Assembly (NCBI RefSeq): GCF_003686955.1
Contig: NZ_RCVM01000007.1
Location: forward strand, 1-64,000
Reading direction: 5' to 3'
Source of the DNA: Streptococcus hillyeri
Lineage (GTDB): Bacteria; Bacillota; Bacilli; Lactobacillales; Streptococcaceae
Length of the DNA stretch: 64,000 bases
The notes beneath the pieces are model-generated. The model ran no database searches. It was not told the DNA's origin and saw only the letters and a list, made by a program, of their open reading frames with translations. Position numbers and translations under genes: made by a program. Of the stretch, positions 49,298-60,000 are shown in pieces; the first letter of the stretch is position 1; the number at the start of each line of letters is the position of its first letter.

Positions 49298-50126
49298 CAC
49301 TCTCTATGTGGTGCGTCAGCAGTCTGTTGCCATTATTGAGCGCTTTGGTAAATATCAGAAAACAGCGGTAAGTGGTATTCATATTCGCCTACCATTTGGT
49401 ATTGATCGTATTGCGGCGCGTGTGCAACTCCGTTTGCTCCAAAGCGAGATTGTCGTTGAAACCAAGACAAAAGATAACGTGTTTGTAACCTTGAATGTGG
49501 CAACACAGTACCGTGTTAACGAGCAAAATGTTACCGATGCTTACTACAAATTGATGAAACCTGAATCTCAAATCAAGTCTTACATCGAAGATGCTTTGCG
49601 TTCATCTGTGCCAAAATTAACCTTGGATGAATTGTTTGAGAAAAAAGATGAAATCGCCCTTGAAGTACAACACCAAGTGGCAGAAGAAATGTCAACTTAT
49701 GGTTACATCATCGTGAAAACCTTGATTACCAAGGTTGAGCCAGATGCTGAAGTGAAGCAGTCTATGAATGAAATCAATGCTGCGCAACGTAAACGTGTGG
49801 CAGCCCAAGAATTGGCTAACGCTGATAAAATTAAAATCGTTACAGCCGCAGAAGCTGAAGCTGAAAAAGATCGCCTCCATGGTGTCGGTATTGCCCAACA
49901 ACGTAAGGCTATTGTTGATGGTTTGGCAGATTCAATCGCTGAATTGAAAGAAGCTAATGTCGGTATGACAGAAGAGCAAATCATGTCAATCCTTTTGACC
50001 AACCAATACCTTGATACCCTCAATACCTTTGCGGCTAAAGGAAATCAAACCATTTTCTTGCCAAATACACCAAATGGTATTGATGACATTCGCACCCAAG
50101 TCCTATCTGCTTTGAAAGCGAAGTAA
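49236..50126 (+). CDS. SPFH/band-7 membrane protein (stomatin/QmcA-like)
   Basis: This is a 296-residue stomatin-like protein. An N-terminal helix (residues 3-27, VVIVLIALLFVAILVFISTLYVV) anchors it; the SPFH domain follows with QQSVAIIERFGKYQKTAVSGIHIRLP and DNVFVTLNVATQYRV, then a long helix rich in Ala and Glu that oligomerises, with NEINAAQRKRVAAQELANADKIK. It is likely to organise membrane microdomains or accompany proteases. AAGGAGG sets the ATG at 49236; a longer in-frame frame from 49179 has no ribosome site. Three small genes follow in the same direction. Confidence 0.93.
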   Translation: MNPVVIVLIALLFVAILVFISTLYVVRQQSVAIIERFGKYQKTAVSGIHIRLPFGIDRIAARVQLRLLQSEIVVETKTKDNVFVTLNVATQYRVNEQNVTDAYYKLMKPESQIKSYIEDALRSSVPKLTLDELFEKKDEIALEVQHQVAEEMSTYGYIIVKTLITKVEPDAEVKQSMNEINAAQRKRVAAQELANADKIKIVTAAEAEAEKDRLHGVGIAQQRKAIVDGLADSIAELKEANVGMTEEQIMSILLTNQYLDTLNTFAAKGNQTIFLPNTPNGIDDIRTQVLSALKAK

Positions 50127-50137
50127 ATGAAACGTTG

Positions 50138-50461
50138 ATGAAGAGTAAATCATTTACGCTATTTGTAATCTTTATTCTGATGGCTAATGTCCTTTTGCTT
50201 TTTACAGATCTGACCCTATCAATGAAATTTCTTTTTGGATTTGGTTTAGGAGCTTGCTTTGCCCTTGCTAAGAAATTTCAGGAAACAAGGTATGGGAAGT
50301 TGAGACAAAGTCGCATTATTGAGAGTCTTGTTATCTTTACCTTAATGTTACTAATGAACGTCTTTATACCAGACTTTGCTTGGTATTGGAAGGTGCTTGT
50401 CGCAGGTTTTATAGGTGGGGCATATGGCTGTGTGACGATTGCTATGGAAAAAAGGAGTTAG
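50138..50461 (+). CDS. Small membrane protein, unknown function
   Basis: This 107-residue protein has about four hydrophobic segments: 5-24 (FTLFVIFILMANVLLLFTDL), 28-46, 66-84 and 84-101. It is part of a compact run of small genes after the SPFH gene; its stop overlaps the AAGGAG of the zinc-ribbon gene. The start codon at 50138 lacks a good ribosome site; a TTG at 50135 is one codon earlier. I do not recognise a family. Confidence 0.7.
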   Translation: MKSKSFTLFVIFILMANVLLLFTDLTLSMKFLFGFGLGACFALAKKFQETRYGKLRQSRIIESLVIFTLMLLMNVFIPDFAWYWKVLVAGFIGGAYGCVTIAMEKRS

Positions 50462-50463
50462 TT

Positions 50464-50652
50464 ATGAATATGAAAAATTTAGTTTGTACCTACTGTGGTG
50501 GAACTGAAATGGTTCGTGGACAGCAAGATGGTCAAGGGGCCATTCGTAAGAGTGGGTGGGCATTATCCAGTCAATTTCTCTACCATGATATCTGTGCTAA
50601 GTGTGGTACGGTAGTCAGAAGTTTTGTGGAGAAACCAGAAAAATTGAGGTAA
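50464..50652 (+). CDS. Small zinc-ribbon protein
   Basis: This 62-residue protein has two cysteine knuckles: CTYCGG near residue 8 and CAKCGT near residue 46, together a four-Cys zinc site. It is otherwise polar. AAGGAG lies just before the ATG at 50464. Such ribbons often bind nucleic acid or stabilise a fold; no membrane segment is present. It sits between two small membrane proteins in a compact operon. Function unknown. Confidence 0.8.
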   Translation: MNMKNLVCTYCGGTEMVRGQQDGQGAIRKSGWALSSQFLYHDICAKCGTVVRSFVEKPEKLR

Positions 50653-50656
50653 ATAG

Positions 50657-50839
50657 ATGAGATTTTCTGCACTGATAACTTTGTTATGTATGATTGCTTA
50701 TTTGGTGGTCATTTATGTTATAAAAGGAGAGCACTGGCTTGAATTAGTTTTTCTTGTTATAGGTGTAATGTCTGTTATTTTTCACAAGCAACTTGATGAT
50801 TGGTGGGAAGAGCGGAGAAGTAAAAATAAATTGCAATAA
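50657..50839 (+). CDS. Small membrane protein with two helices, unknown function
   Basis: This 60-residue protein starts 4 bp after the zinc-ribbon gene. Hydrophobic segments are residues 3-20 (FSALITLLCMIAYLVVIY) and 27-42; the C-terminus HKQLDDWWEERRSKNKLQ is charged and cytoplasmic. TTGAGG is a weak ribosome site, consistent with coupling. I do not recognise a family. Confidence 0.65.
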   Translation: MRFSALITLLCMIAYLVVIYVIKGEHWLELVFLVIGVMSVIFHKQLDDWWEERRSKNKLQ

Positions 50840-50840
50840 A

Positions 50841-50875
50841 AAGACAACCAGCAGGCGTGTGCTTGCTGGTCTTTG
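50841..50875. terminator. Bidirectional terminator between convergent operons
   Basis: CCAGCA (50848-50853) pairs with TGCTGG (50864-50869), flanked by A-rich sequence on the left and T-rich on the right. It would end the SPFH operon and, from the other strand, glnPH-glnQ. Confidence 0.75.
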
Positions 50876-50877
50876 CT

Positions 50878-51618
50878 TTATTTCAAGAAACGTTTTAGGA
50901 ATTCTTTGGTACGGTCTTCTTGTGGGTTTTCGAAGATTTGTTGCGGTGTTCCTTGTTCTGCAATGAGTCCCTTGTCCATGAAGATGACTCGGTCAGAGAC
51001 ATCTTTGGCAAACTCCATTTCGTGGGTTACGATAATCATGGTAAGTCCTGATTTGGCAAGGTCTTGCATGGTTTTAAGAACTTCGCCAACCATTTCAGGG
51101 TCAAGGGCAGAAGTTGGTTCATCGAAGAGGATGGCTTCTGGGTCAACTGATAGTGCGCGTGCGATGGCAACACGTTGTTTTTGTCCACCTGATAATTGTT
51201 TTGGTTTAGCTGACCAGTATTGCTCGCCAAGTCCTACTTTTTCAAGGTTTTCTTTGGCAATCTTTTCAGCTTCAGAACGGTCACGTTTGAGAACGGTTGT
51301 TTGAGCAACAACGGCATTTTCTAGAACGTTTAAGTTTTCAAAGAGGTTAAAGGATTGGAAAACCATACCTAGTTTTTCACGGTAGGTGGTTAAGTCATAC
51401 CCTTTTTCAAGAACATTTTGACCGTGGTAGAGGATTTCTCCGCCACTTGGTTCTTCGAGTAGGTTGATGGAACGTAGGAAGGTTGATTTACCAGAACCTG
51501 ATGACCCAATGATAGAGATGACCTCTCCTTTTTCAACAGTTAATGAAATATCTTTGAGGACTTCGTTTTGTCCGTAAGATTTTTTAAGGTGCTTGATTTC
51601 TAAAATCGTATTAGACAT
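50878..51618 (-). CDS. glnQ: Glutamine/polar amino acid ABC transporter ATP-binding protein
   Basis: This 246-residue ATPase of the PAAT importer family has Walker [10 protein letters not shown], signature [15 protein letters not shown], Walker [15 protein letters not shown] and the switch His in [10 protein letters not shown]. The start at 51618 is set by AGGAGGT immediately upstream on the minus strand; upstream in-frame sequence lies inside glnPH. It overlaps the end of glnPH by 8 bp, so the two are coupled. It imports glutamine, most likely, with the fused protein. Confidence 0.96.
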   Translation of the reverse strand: MSNTILEIKHLKKSYGQNEVLKDISLTVEKGEVISIIGSSGSGKSTFLRSINLLEEPSGGEILYHGQNVLEKGYDLTTYREKLGMVFQSFNLFENLNVLENAVVAQTTVLKRDRSEAEKIAKENLEKVGLGEQYWSAKPKQLSGGQKQRVAIARALSVDPEAILFDEPTSALDPEMVGEVLKTMQDLAKSGLTMIIVTHEMEFAKDVSDRVIFMDKGLIAEQGTPQQIFENPQEDRTKEFLKRFLK

Positions 51619-53191
51619 GTGAGACCTCCTTGACTTGCATTTGGTTAGCGCCAGTAGTGTAAGTGTCGGTATCCATACGTTTTTCAATGTAACGCAAGAT
51701 ACGCGTAATCGTGAAGGTTAGGATAAAGTAAATCACTGCAATGATGGTAAAGGTTTGGAAATATTGGTAAGTCTGTGTGGCAACAGTTTTACCAGAGAAG
51801 TAAAGCTCAACCACTGAGATAACGTTAAGGACAGAGGTATCCTTGATGTTGATGACGAACTCATTACCAGTCGCTGGCAAGATGTTACGAACAACTTGAG
51901 GAAGAACGATCTTACGCATAGTTTGTCCGTGAGTAAATCCAAGCGCTGTTGCGGCTTCAAATTGTCCTTTATCAACAGCGAAGATACCACCACGAACAAT
52001 TTCACTCATGTAGGCACCAGTATTGATTGATACGATAACAATGGCTGCCCAGAGACGAGGAATATCGACACCGAAGGCTTGGGCTGTTCCGTAGTAGATA
52101 ACCATTGATTGTACAATCATAGGCGTACCACGGAAGATTTCAATGTAGACATTGAGGAACCAACCAAAGAGTTTTTGAAGGATGGCAATGCCTTTATTGC
52201 TTGATGTTGGAGCGGTACGGAAAATACCGATTAAGAGACCGATAAGTAAACCGAAGCAAGTACCGGTAATAGAGATGAGAAGGGTTGTTCCTGTACCGAT
52301 GAGGAATTCTTTCCAGTTGTTTTTTAGGATGCTTGTAACTTGTTGGAAGAAGTTTGGTTCAGCGGTTTCTTCACTTGGTTCTTCAACAGGTTGTTTGGTA
52401 ATCATATCATCCATGAGGGTGATACGGTCATTTTCAGAAATCTCAGATAAGGCTTGGTTAACCTGAGCGATGCGGGCATCATCTTTGCGCATGCCGACTG
52501 CAATAGCAGCATCTGATTCAGCAACTTCAAATCCTTTTTCCAGTGTTACCATTTTAAAACTGCTGTTAGCATTTTCAGCGGTTGTTCCTTCTGGGCGTTC
52601 AGAAATATAGGCATCAATAACACTAGCTTCAAGGGCTTGACGCATTTGTGAGAAGTCACCCATTGGTGTTTGAGGTTCAATGCCTGTCATTTGGCTGAGG
52701 AGATTAACATGCCAAACGCCTTGTTGGGCTGTAATTTTTGCGCCTTTAAAATCTTCAATTGATTTTGCATTGGCATATTTACTATCAGAGCGGACAACGA
52801 GAACGGGTTCACTGGTGTAGTAACTGTCAGAAAAGGCAATTTCTTTTTTGCGTTCCTCTGTTGGGCTCATACCCGCAATAATCATGTCGATTTTTCCAGA
52901 GGTAAGGGCTGGAACCAGACCGTCCCACTCGGTTTTAACGATGAGTAATTCTTTGCCGAGAGATTTTGCGACTTTCTGAGCGACTTGAACGTCGTAACCG
53001 TTGGCAAATTGTCCAGAGCCTTCAATCTTAGCAGCACCGTTTGAATCATCATTTTGGGTCCAGTTGAAGGGAGCATAGGCAGCCTCCATTCCGACACGGA
53101 GATAGTTGTCCTCCTGAACTGTGTGGGCTGTTCGTTGCCCTACGAAAAGCATTCCGAAGAAGGCTAAAAGGGTTAAAAAGATTTTTTTCAT
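51611..53191 (-). CDS. glnPH: Fused substrate-binding protein and permease of the glutamine ABC transporter
   Basis: This 526-residue single polypeptide has a signal peptide (residues 1-26), a family 3 binding domain (about 30-270: [61 protein letters not shown]) and a PAAT permease domain (about 295-515) with [21 protein letters not shown] as the EAA loop. The fusion delivers a glutamine-binding domain to each channel half, as in many lactic acid bacteria. No Shine-Dalgarno precedes the ATG at 53191. Together with glnQ it forms a two-gene operon ending at the terminator near 50841. Confidence 0.95.
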   Translation of the reverse strand: MKKIFLTLLAFFGMLFVGQRTAHTVQEDNYLRVGMEAAYAPFNWTQNDDSNGAAKIEGSGQFANGYDVQVAQKVAKSLGKELLIVKTEWDGLVPALTSGKIDMIIAGMSPTEERKKEIAFSDSYYTSEPVLVVRSDSKYANAKSIEDFKGAKITAQQGVWHVNLLSQMTGIEPQTPMGDFSQMRQALEASVIDAYISERPEGTTAENANSSFKMVTLEKGFEVAESDAAIAVGMRKDDARIAQVNQALSEISENDRITLMDDMITKQPVEEPSEETAEPNFFQQVTSILKNNWKEFLIGTGTTLLISITGTCFGLLIGLLIGIFRTAPTSSNKGIAILQKLFGWFLNVYIEIFRGTPMIVQSMVIYYGTAQAFGVDIPRLWAAIVIVSINTGAYMSEIVRGGIFAVDKGQFEAATALGFTHGQTMRKIVLPQVVRNILPATGNEFVINIKDTSVLNVISVVELYFSGKTVATQTYQYFQTFTIIAVIYFILTFTITRILRYIEKRMDTDTYTTGANQMQVKEVSHV

Positions 53192-53455
53192 ATCAATAAT
53201 ATCGAGACAGTTTGAATTTTCAAAAAATTATAAAAACAAAAAATAAAAAACCTATCTGCTTTGAAGCCTGTCTCGTCATCAATTAAATGGAATTAACCGA
53301 TGAATCCTTTCTTTTAAAAGTTTGGTAAAAATGTATCTATTAAAATAAAAACTATACTGACATATTTTACAGGAAAAAGCGACGTATTTCAATAGAAATG
53401 TCTAAACTTTCAAAAGATGTGTTAAAATGGAAGAAATACAGTGGGGGTATCTGCG
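53192..53455. other. Divergent intergenic region between glnPH and the DUF2207 gene
   Basis: 264 bp, AT-rich. TGT-TAAAAT at 53420-53428 is an extended -10 for the DUF2207 gene. On the minus strand no strong promoter for glnPH could be placed. No other structure is supported. Confidence 0.5.
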
Positions 53456-55363
53456 ATGAAAAAGTTACTAGGGATACTAATGGTTTTTATAGCTCTGCTA
53501 TTTTCACAAAAGGTCAAAGCAGATGGCGAGATTGAATACCGTATCGTCTCCTATGAGGGAGACCTTCGGATTCATGAGGATAATCGTGCAACCTTTAAGC
53601 AGGAGGTGACCTATGAGTATGAATCACCTTTCAATGGTCAGTATGTGACCTTGGGGAGCGCGGGAGAAATGCCAGATGGTTTTGGTATCACTGGGGAGCC
53701 TAAAATTACGGTTGATAATAATGGTTTGCGGGTGTTTGATCCCCCCTCCTATCTGGAGGATTTAGGGGACGGCTATCGTTTGAAAATCTATAATGCTGGT
53801 ATTGGTGGAGATCGCGTGACGATTTCCGTTGTTTGGGAGCTGGTCAATATGACTTATCCTTACCAAGATGTGGCAGAGTTAAACTGGAAACCTATTAGTG
53901 ATTGGGATGAGACCATTGATTGTGTAACCTTTACCGTTGCGACGGACAAGCCAACTAAGACTAGTAACCTTTGGGGGCATAGAGGGTACTTTAAGGAAAC
54001 TCCTAGGATAGAAACAGATGGTGAGGGCGCCTATACCATGACTGCAAGAGATGTCGATGGCATTCTTGAGTTGCATGGGTATTGGGATAGTAGTGTTTTG
54101 AAACTATCGGTTCCTCATCTTTCGGAAAAAGCCCTGCCCCGTATTGAAAAAACGGAAGCAGCAATTGAAAAGAAATCGCACCTCCTGTTAGTTATCTTTG
54201 GCAGAGCTGTTCCAATTGCGATGGTATGTCTAACCGGGCTATCGTTGTGGCGGTTTGGCAAAGTCAAAAAAGCTCTTGATTGTTATAGTCCGAAATTAGG
54301 GAAAACAAGGCTTTATGAGGTACCAGAAGACTTATCTCCCTTGGTTTTGACTTCCGATGTTTACCAAGTGAGCTTTAAAGATATCGTAGAGAATCCTAAA
54401 GAGGGTGAGATTCATTTTGAACATGTCGTTCAAGCCATGATTTTAGATTTACTGGATAGAGGGATTGTGAGTGTCGATAAGGCAACCTCTGTACCGACTT
54501 TGAACATCGTAAACCTTGATCACTGTACTTCGTCTGATGTTGCCTTTTTAGACATGGCTTTTGGAAATCGCCTGTCTGTAACGTTAGACAAATTATTTGA
54601 TGATTTTCAATATGATCCAAATATTATGAAGCGTCTGAAAAAGCAATATTCAGGAAGTCAACTTGAAACAGAGGTTCGTAAAAGTTCCCAAGAGATGAAT
54701 CGTCGCATCAAAACAATGTCTTCTGCTATTGATAAAGCTGTGACCAAGGAAATGACGGCACTAGATCTTCCTAAAATTTACAGACCGATGACTTCTCAAG
54801 AAAGCAAAAAACTTCATGAGGCGAGCAGTTTGGGATGCTTTTTTAGCCTAATTACTTTTGGGGTGACCATTTATTTTGTGATGAAAGTCCATATGCTAGC
54901 TTTGCTTTATTTAGCGATAACTGTCTTTAGTTTTGGACTAATCGTTTTATTGGGACGCTTAACAAAGCCCTATACGACCTTAGGCGTCATTACTGAGGAA
55001 GGTAGGGAGCGTTTGGAAAAATGGCAGAGCTTTGAGCGGATGATTAAGGAAATTAATACTTTTAACGCTGTGGAACTTGAAGGGCTAGTGCTTTGGAATC
55101 GCCTATTAGTTTATGCCACGCTGTATGGTTATGCCAGCAAAGTTGAAGATTACCTGAAAGTCAATCATATCGCTTTGCCTGAACAATTTGGAGATATGGA
55201 CATCCGTCTCATCCGCCATCAGATGATGCTATCTACTAATCATTTTGTTTCAACTTCGGATCATGTGACGACTGCTTCAACCTTTTCCGTATCGTCTGGA
55301 GGAAGTAGTGGAGGCGGTGGCTTCTCTGGAGGTGGCGGAGGAGGCGGAGGCGGTTCCTTCTAA
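53456..55363 (+). CDS. DUF2207 membrane protein with glycine-rich tail
   Basis: This 635-residue protein has a signal-type N-terminus MKKLLGILMVFIALLFSQKVKA, an extracytoplasmic DUF2207 domain (about 23-220: IVSYEGDLRIHEDNRATFKQEVTYEYESPFNGQY), a helix near 243-260 (AVPIAMVCLTGLSLW), a cytoplasmic region, two further helices near 461-500 and a tail VSSGGSSGGGGFSGGG ending in about ten glycines, the signature end of this family. The ATG at 53456 follows GGGGGT. The family is widespread but its biochemical role is not known. Transcribed toward uppP, which has its own -10 box. Confidence 0.9.
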   Translation: MKKLLGILMVFIALLFSQKVKADGEIEYRIVSYEGDLRIHEDNRATFKQEVTYEYESPFNGQYVTLGSAGEMPDGFGITGEPKITVDNNGLRVFDPPSYLEDLGDGYRLKIYNAGIGGDRVTISVVWELVNMTYPYQDVAELNWKPISDWDETIDCVTFTVATDKPTKTSNLWGHRGYFKETPRIETDGEGAYTMTARDVDGILELHGYWDSSVLKLSVPHLSEKALPRIEKTEAAIEKKSHLLLVIFGRAVPIAMVCLTGLSLWRFGKVKKALDCYSPKLGKTRLYEVPEDLSPLVLTSDVYQVSFKDIVENPKEGEIHFEHVVQAMILDLLDRGIVSVDKATSVPTLNIVNLDHCTSSDVAFLDMAFGNRLSVTLDKLFDDFQYDPNIMKRLKKQYSGSQLETEVRKSSQEMNRRIKTMSSAIDKAVTKEMTALDLPKIYRPMTSQESKKLHEASSLGCFFSLITFGVTIYFVMKVHMLALLYLAITVFSFGLIVLLGRLTKPYTTLGVITEEGRERLEKWQSFERMIKEINTFNAVELEGLVLWNRLLVYATLYGYASKVEDYLKVNHIALPEQFGDMDIRLIRHQMMLSTNHFVSTSDHVTTASTFSVSSGGSSGGGGFSGGGGGGGGGSF

Positions 55364-55376
55364 AATTGAGAAAATC

Positions 55377-55385
55377 TGTTATAAT
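55377..55385 (+). promoter_or_regulatory. Extended -10 promoter of uppP
   Basis: TGT-TATAAT at 55377-55385 lies 25 bp before the ATG; AAGGAG lies between. Confidence 0.6.
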
Positions 55386-55410
55386 AAGGTAAAGTGAGTA
55401 AGGAGTATTT

Positions 55411-56247
55411 ATGTTTTTTGAAATGTTGAAGGCTATCTTTTTTGGGATAGTCGAAGGAATTACGGAGTGGCTTCCGATTTCTAGCACGGGACACTTGATC
55501 TTAGTCCAAGAATTTATTAATTTTAGTAATCAAAATAAAGACTTCATGGACATGTTTAATATTGTCATTCAGCTGGGAGCTATTTTGGCGGTTATTGTGA
55601 TTTATTTTAAACGCCTCAATCCTTTCCAGCCTGGAAAGAGTGCTAAAGAGGTTCAGAAGACTTGGCAACTTTGGGTCAAGGTTGCGATTGCTTGTGTACC
55701 GTCTATTTTAATCGCTCTGCCTTTGGACGATTGGTTTGAAAGTCATTTTCAAAATATGCCAACGGTAGCTTTGATGCTAATTGTCTATGGTGTTGCCTTT
55801 ATTTTACTAGAAGATTGTCAACAGATGACGCCTAAGGTTGATAGCTTGTCAAAAATGTCCTATAAAACAGCACTTTATATTGGCATGTTTCAGGTGCTCA
55901 GCATTGTGCCTGGGACGAGTCGATCTGGTGCTACAATTTTAGGTGGGATTCTTTTGGGAACAAGCAGAAGCGTCGCTGCTGATTTCACCTTTTTCCTTGC
56001 CATTCCAACCATGTTTGGTTACAGTGGCTTAAAAGCTGTCAAATTCTTTATAGATGGCAACACTCTAGTGTTTTCACAAATTGTTCTCTTACTTCTGGCA
56101 AGCCTTACAGCATTTGTGGTCAGCTATTATGCCATCCGTTTCTTGACAGACTATGTGAAGAGCCATACCTTTAAAATTTTTGGGAAATACCGTATTGTAC
56201 TGGGACTTATTCTTTTGGCCTATACAGGCTTGAGCTATATTTTTTAA
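55411..56247 (+). CDS. uppP: Undecaprenyl-diphosphatase UppP/BacA
   Basis: UppP recycles the lipid carrier for wall synthesis by removing phosphate from undecaprenyl diphosphate, and gives bacitracin tolerance. The 278-residue protein has the active-site motifs [21 protein letters not shown] (residues 13-33) and [15 protein letters not shown] (from about 167), and eight helices. Length and spacing are normal. The next genes downstream form the pilus locus; from memory the pneumococcal rlrA pilus islet also lies just after uppP and a few genes. Confidence 0.97.
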   Translation: MFFEMLKAIFFGIVEGITEWLPISSTGHLILVQEFINFSNQNKDFMDMFNIVIQLGAILAVIVIYFKRLNPFQPGKSAKEVQKTWQLWVKVAIACVPSILIALPLDDWFESHFQNMPTVALMLIVYGVAFILLEDCQQMTPKVDSLSKMSYKTALYIGMFQVLSIVPGTSRSGATILGGILLGTSRSVAADFTFFLAIPTMFGYSGLKAVKFFIDGNTLVFSQIVLLLLASLTAFVVSYYAIRFLTDYVKSHTFKIFGKYRIVLGLILLAYTGLSYIF

Positions 56248-56256
56248 AGAATGATG

Positions 56257-56281
56257 GAGGTTGTCTTAGGGCAACCTTTTT
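56257..56281 (+). terminator. Intrinsic terminator of uppP
   Basis: GGTTGTC pairs with GGCAACC around a short loop, followed by TTTTTT. Confidence 0.85.
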
Positions 56282-57075
56282 TGTGTACTCTTGGTTAGGA
56301 GAAAGGGAATGTTTGTCTGTTTTTTTAAAACGATGGTGAAATGGTGTTAATAACATGTTTATCAAAAAAATCACAAACAAAAGAGTTTTTGTGAGAAAAT
56401 AAAAAAATGAAAGGTCAACTTCGTTTAGAAAGTAGAGGTAGTGAGGAGAGCCATGGATGTTTGTTCTTCAATACTTATATAACTGGTTGTAAATTAAACA
56501 GTTTTGACAAATGTGTTTTTATAAGGGATAAAAAAAGCGAAAGAATTAATCCAAGTTTTTCAGTCATTGATATGCAAGCATTTGCGGATAATGTTTGTTA
56601 TTTTTGAGTAGAATTTCTACTGAATATTTTTTAGTCATGTAAATTGTGTTAAATAATTAAGGTAAAGTGAACAGATTCTAATAATTTAAAACGATTATAA
56701 AACCATGTGATTCATTGATAAATTTAGGATGTAGCAGATATTTAGGGGTGGCTTGTTTTTGTCAAAAATGTATAAATTGATAGTCTTTACATGAGAATTA
56801 CTTATGTTGTTATAGTAATCCATATGTTTTATACTAACTAATGATAGTAACAGTAGATATTTAGAATGCTTTGAGTGTGTCATTGACTGAGTCGAAAACA
56901 TCATTAGAACGTATTCTTTTATATTTTTTGTTACGTTTTTTTGTAGGCGGATTAACTTAGTAAGAGAAAGTTTCTCGACAGGTAAGTAATCCGTTTCTTT
57001 GGGTACAAAGTAAGAAAGATAAGAAAAGCATAGAAGCAATTAACTTCTATGGAGCATGTTTTACAGGAGACATAC
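56282..57075. other. Long AT-rich intergenic region before the pilus locus
   Basis: Nearly 800 bp. No pilus regulator gene (RlrA/RofA type) is present. Frames of 66 codons (56407, plus) and 114 codons (56695-57039, minus) lack ribosome sites and look random. A weak promoter, TTTACA (56786-56791) and TATAGT (56811-56816) with a 19-bp gap, might drive the pilus genes with a long leader. Nothing else can be supported. Confidence 0.5.
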
Positions 57076-60000
57076 ATGAGAAAACTAAGAAAGATATTTC
57101 ATAAGGCAGTTGCCTGTTTGTGTTGTTTATCTCAGCTGACAGTCTTTTCTACAACTCTTACCTCAGCAGAGGTATCGCCAGCGAATCCATCGACCGGAAA
57201 GATTGTTGTTAGGGAGACAAGTGATAGTGGTACGATTTTACAAGAAGCCATATTTACCTTAACAAACCAAAAGGATGGGGCAATTGTTTCACAAAAAACG
57301 GATTCTCAAACTGGTGATATCACCTTCACAGACCTAGTTCCAGGGACATATATCCTAACAGAAACACAATCGCCAGTAGGTTATCATCCATCAAAAAAAC
57401 AGTGGCTTGTGAACGTTAAAGAGAACGGGGAGACAATAGTCAGTGGAGACGGGGTGACAGAAAGAGAAGAAGTATTATCTCCTAACTACCCACAAGAAGG
57501 CGTATATGAGGATGATAAAACGAAATATAACTTTATTCCAGTAGACGGTTCTCAAATAGGAGAACAACATAAGGCGTGGAATCCAGAACCATCTGAACGT
57601 ATAATTGACGAAGGAACTCTATCAAAGAAGATTTATAAGGTCAATGATTTAGAGGAAAATAGCTATGGTATTGAACTAACAGTTAGTGGAGAGACGACAG
57701 AAAGTGAAAAAACCACAATTGAAGAGGGAGTCATCACGGATCCAATAGGGGAGATGATTGAACTTCAATTGGGGAAAGATGGACTGTTTGATTCCACGGA
57801 CTATACTCTAAAAGGAAGTGACGGAAGCTATCTCGAAAATGGTCAAGCAATAGGAGGTCCACAAAAGGATGGTGGGGTCTTGAAGCAAGCTCAAGTGAGC
57901 TACGATGATGAGACAAAAACACTTCGGGTCACTGGTCTGACTCTAGGGACGGATGAACAAATCACTTTGACTTATAATATTCATTTGAATCCTCAATTCA
58001 CCAGTCATACGCTCTATAGCACCAACGGTCGAACGACTTTACACCCCAAGGGAGTAGAATCAGAAATAGTACGTGATTTTCCAATTCCTCAGATATGTGA
58101 TTTTTCTATTTATAAAAATCTTAACATTCGAGAGTATCCAGAAATTACAGTTCCAAAAGAGAGAAAACTTGGAAAAATTGAGTTTAGGAAATATGCTTTT
58201 GATACATCAGTAAATGATCAAGGTCAACTGTTAGAGAACAATAAAAAACTTTATCTTGAAGGTGGTCAATTTGAGTTGTGGAAGCTGAATCCTATAACTG
58301 GTCACTATGAAAAAGATAACAACCATAAAATAGAAATTTCAGCTGCCAAAACAGGAAAATTTGTCTTTGATAAGATTTCTCCAGGTCAATATCGGGTGAA
58401 AGAAATTGTTTCTCCGCCTGGTTATAAGGATACTCATGGTGCATTTGTAGCAGAGTTTACTTACACGGAGGCGGCAGAGTTTGAAAATGTCACACCTACT
58501 ACAAAAGAAATTAAAAATGTTATAGGTGGTGATGGCAAGGTTGAATTAACAAAAATGTCTAGAGAAAATGGTGTAGAAGACATCCTTCCTGGGGCAACTT
58601 TTGTCATTAAAGATAGTAAGGGAAATATTCTAGATACTCAAAAATCAGATAATACAGGGCGTCTTACGTTCAGTGAGTTGCCATATGGAATATACTACAT
58701 TGAGGAAACAAAGGCCCCTAGTGGTTATGAACGAGATAAAGAACCTTTAAGAATTTATGTTGGTCCTGATTTTGATGTTCCTAAAAATGCAGTGGGAAAA
58801 GATGTTGGAGATAAGGTTCATGCCACTTCTGGAAGTATCAAATCTTATGACTTTAATAATGATGAATTGATACACAAAGAAGTTATTCCTGGTCAGGCTG
58901 GTTACTTAAGAATTAATAGTGAATTTACTTTTGATGTTACAGCCATCAATAAAGAAATAAAACCTGGAGATTATTTCAAGGTTAAACTAAGTGAGAATTT
59001 GTCAATTGGAGGTCTGACTCCAGATGAACAAGTCGTAGATTTAGATATTGTATCTAGTGCAGGTGTCGTTGCAAAAGGTAAGTATGATAAGACTACCCAT
59101 ACACTTACCTATACATTCACAAATTATGTAGAAAATTATATTTTAAGTAAAGCTGGAACGTCACTGACAGCATATATTGATAAAAAAGTTGTTACTGATA
59201 ATCGTAAAGTTTTAATATCAAGAAGTGTACTTAAAAAAGGTGTTGAAAAAGATACCGTGTCGGCGACATTTAGTGTCGTTTATAAAGGATATGCTCGTAT
59301 AAAAGCCAAGAATTACAATCAACATTCTATTGGCTATCATCAAACTATGCTACCATCTATGGGGAGCCTAGTCACAAAAGTTGATGAAGAGAAAAATAAA
59401 TATACCGCTTATGTGTATTACAACGTTAATGGCGATTCAATTGCCTATCCTAGACTAAATTTAATAGATACAGGTGATACGATTAATCCGATTACGGAAA
59501 CTACGAGGGTAAGAATTTATCGAGTAAATGCTGGTGCTATGAAGCCAAGTTTTGGGTATTATGAAGATGCTGATGGAAATCCGCTTACTGGGCCAAATGG
59601 TCGAATGATTGGGGAAAAGGTGTACGATGGATTTCCTAAAGAAAGACAAATATTATTGGAGACGTCTAGGTATTTATATCGACATGCATATATAGTGAAG
59701 GTTGATGGGGATTTCAGTGACAATCCGGGTAATATAAAAATAGAGGCTTACGGAGATGGGCTTTCATATAACGGTTATAGATATTCTAATCGAGTAAATG
59801 CTTATGTCGTACTAAATTCGAATTCATCAGAAGCGGAGGGGGAGGTCGGTCTGAAGATTATTAATAAGCCAAATCAGATTACTTTTACTAAGACCGGTTT
59901 AGATGATAAGCCTCTCCCAGGTGCCAAGTTTGAGCTTCGTAAGAAGAATGAAAATGGTCATTTTGATAAAGTGGAAGGAAGTGAGCGTACCTCTGCGGGG

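Noticed and set aside
56407-56607. 66-codon plus-strand frame before the pilus genes
   Set aside because: No ribosome site, no hydrophobic or domain pattern, composition like the surrounding AT-rich DNA.
56695-57039. 114-codon minus-strand frame before the pilus genes, considered as a pilus regulator remnant
   Set aside because: No ribosome site and no similarity to helix-turn-helix or RofA-like proteins; likely chance in AT-rich DNA.
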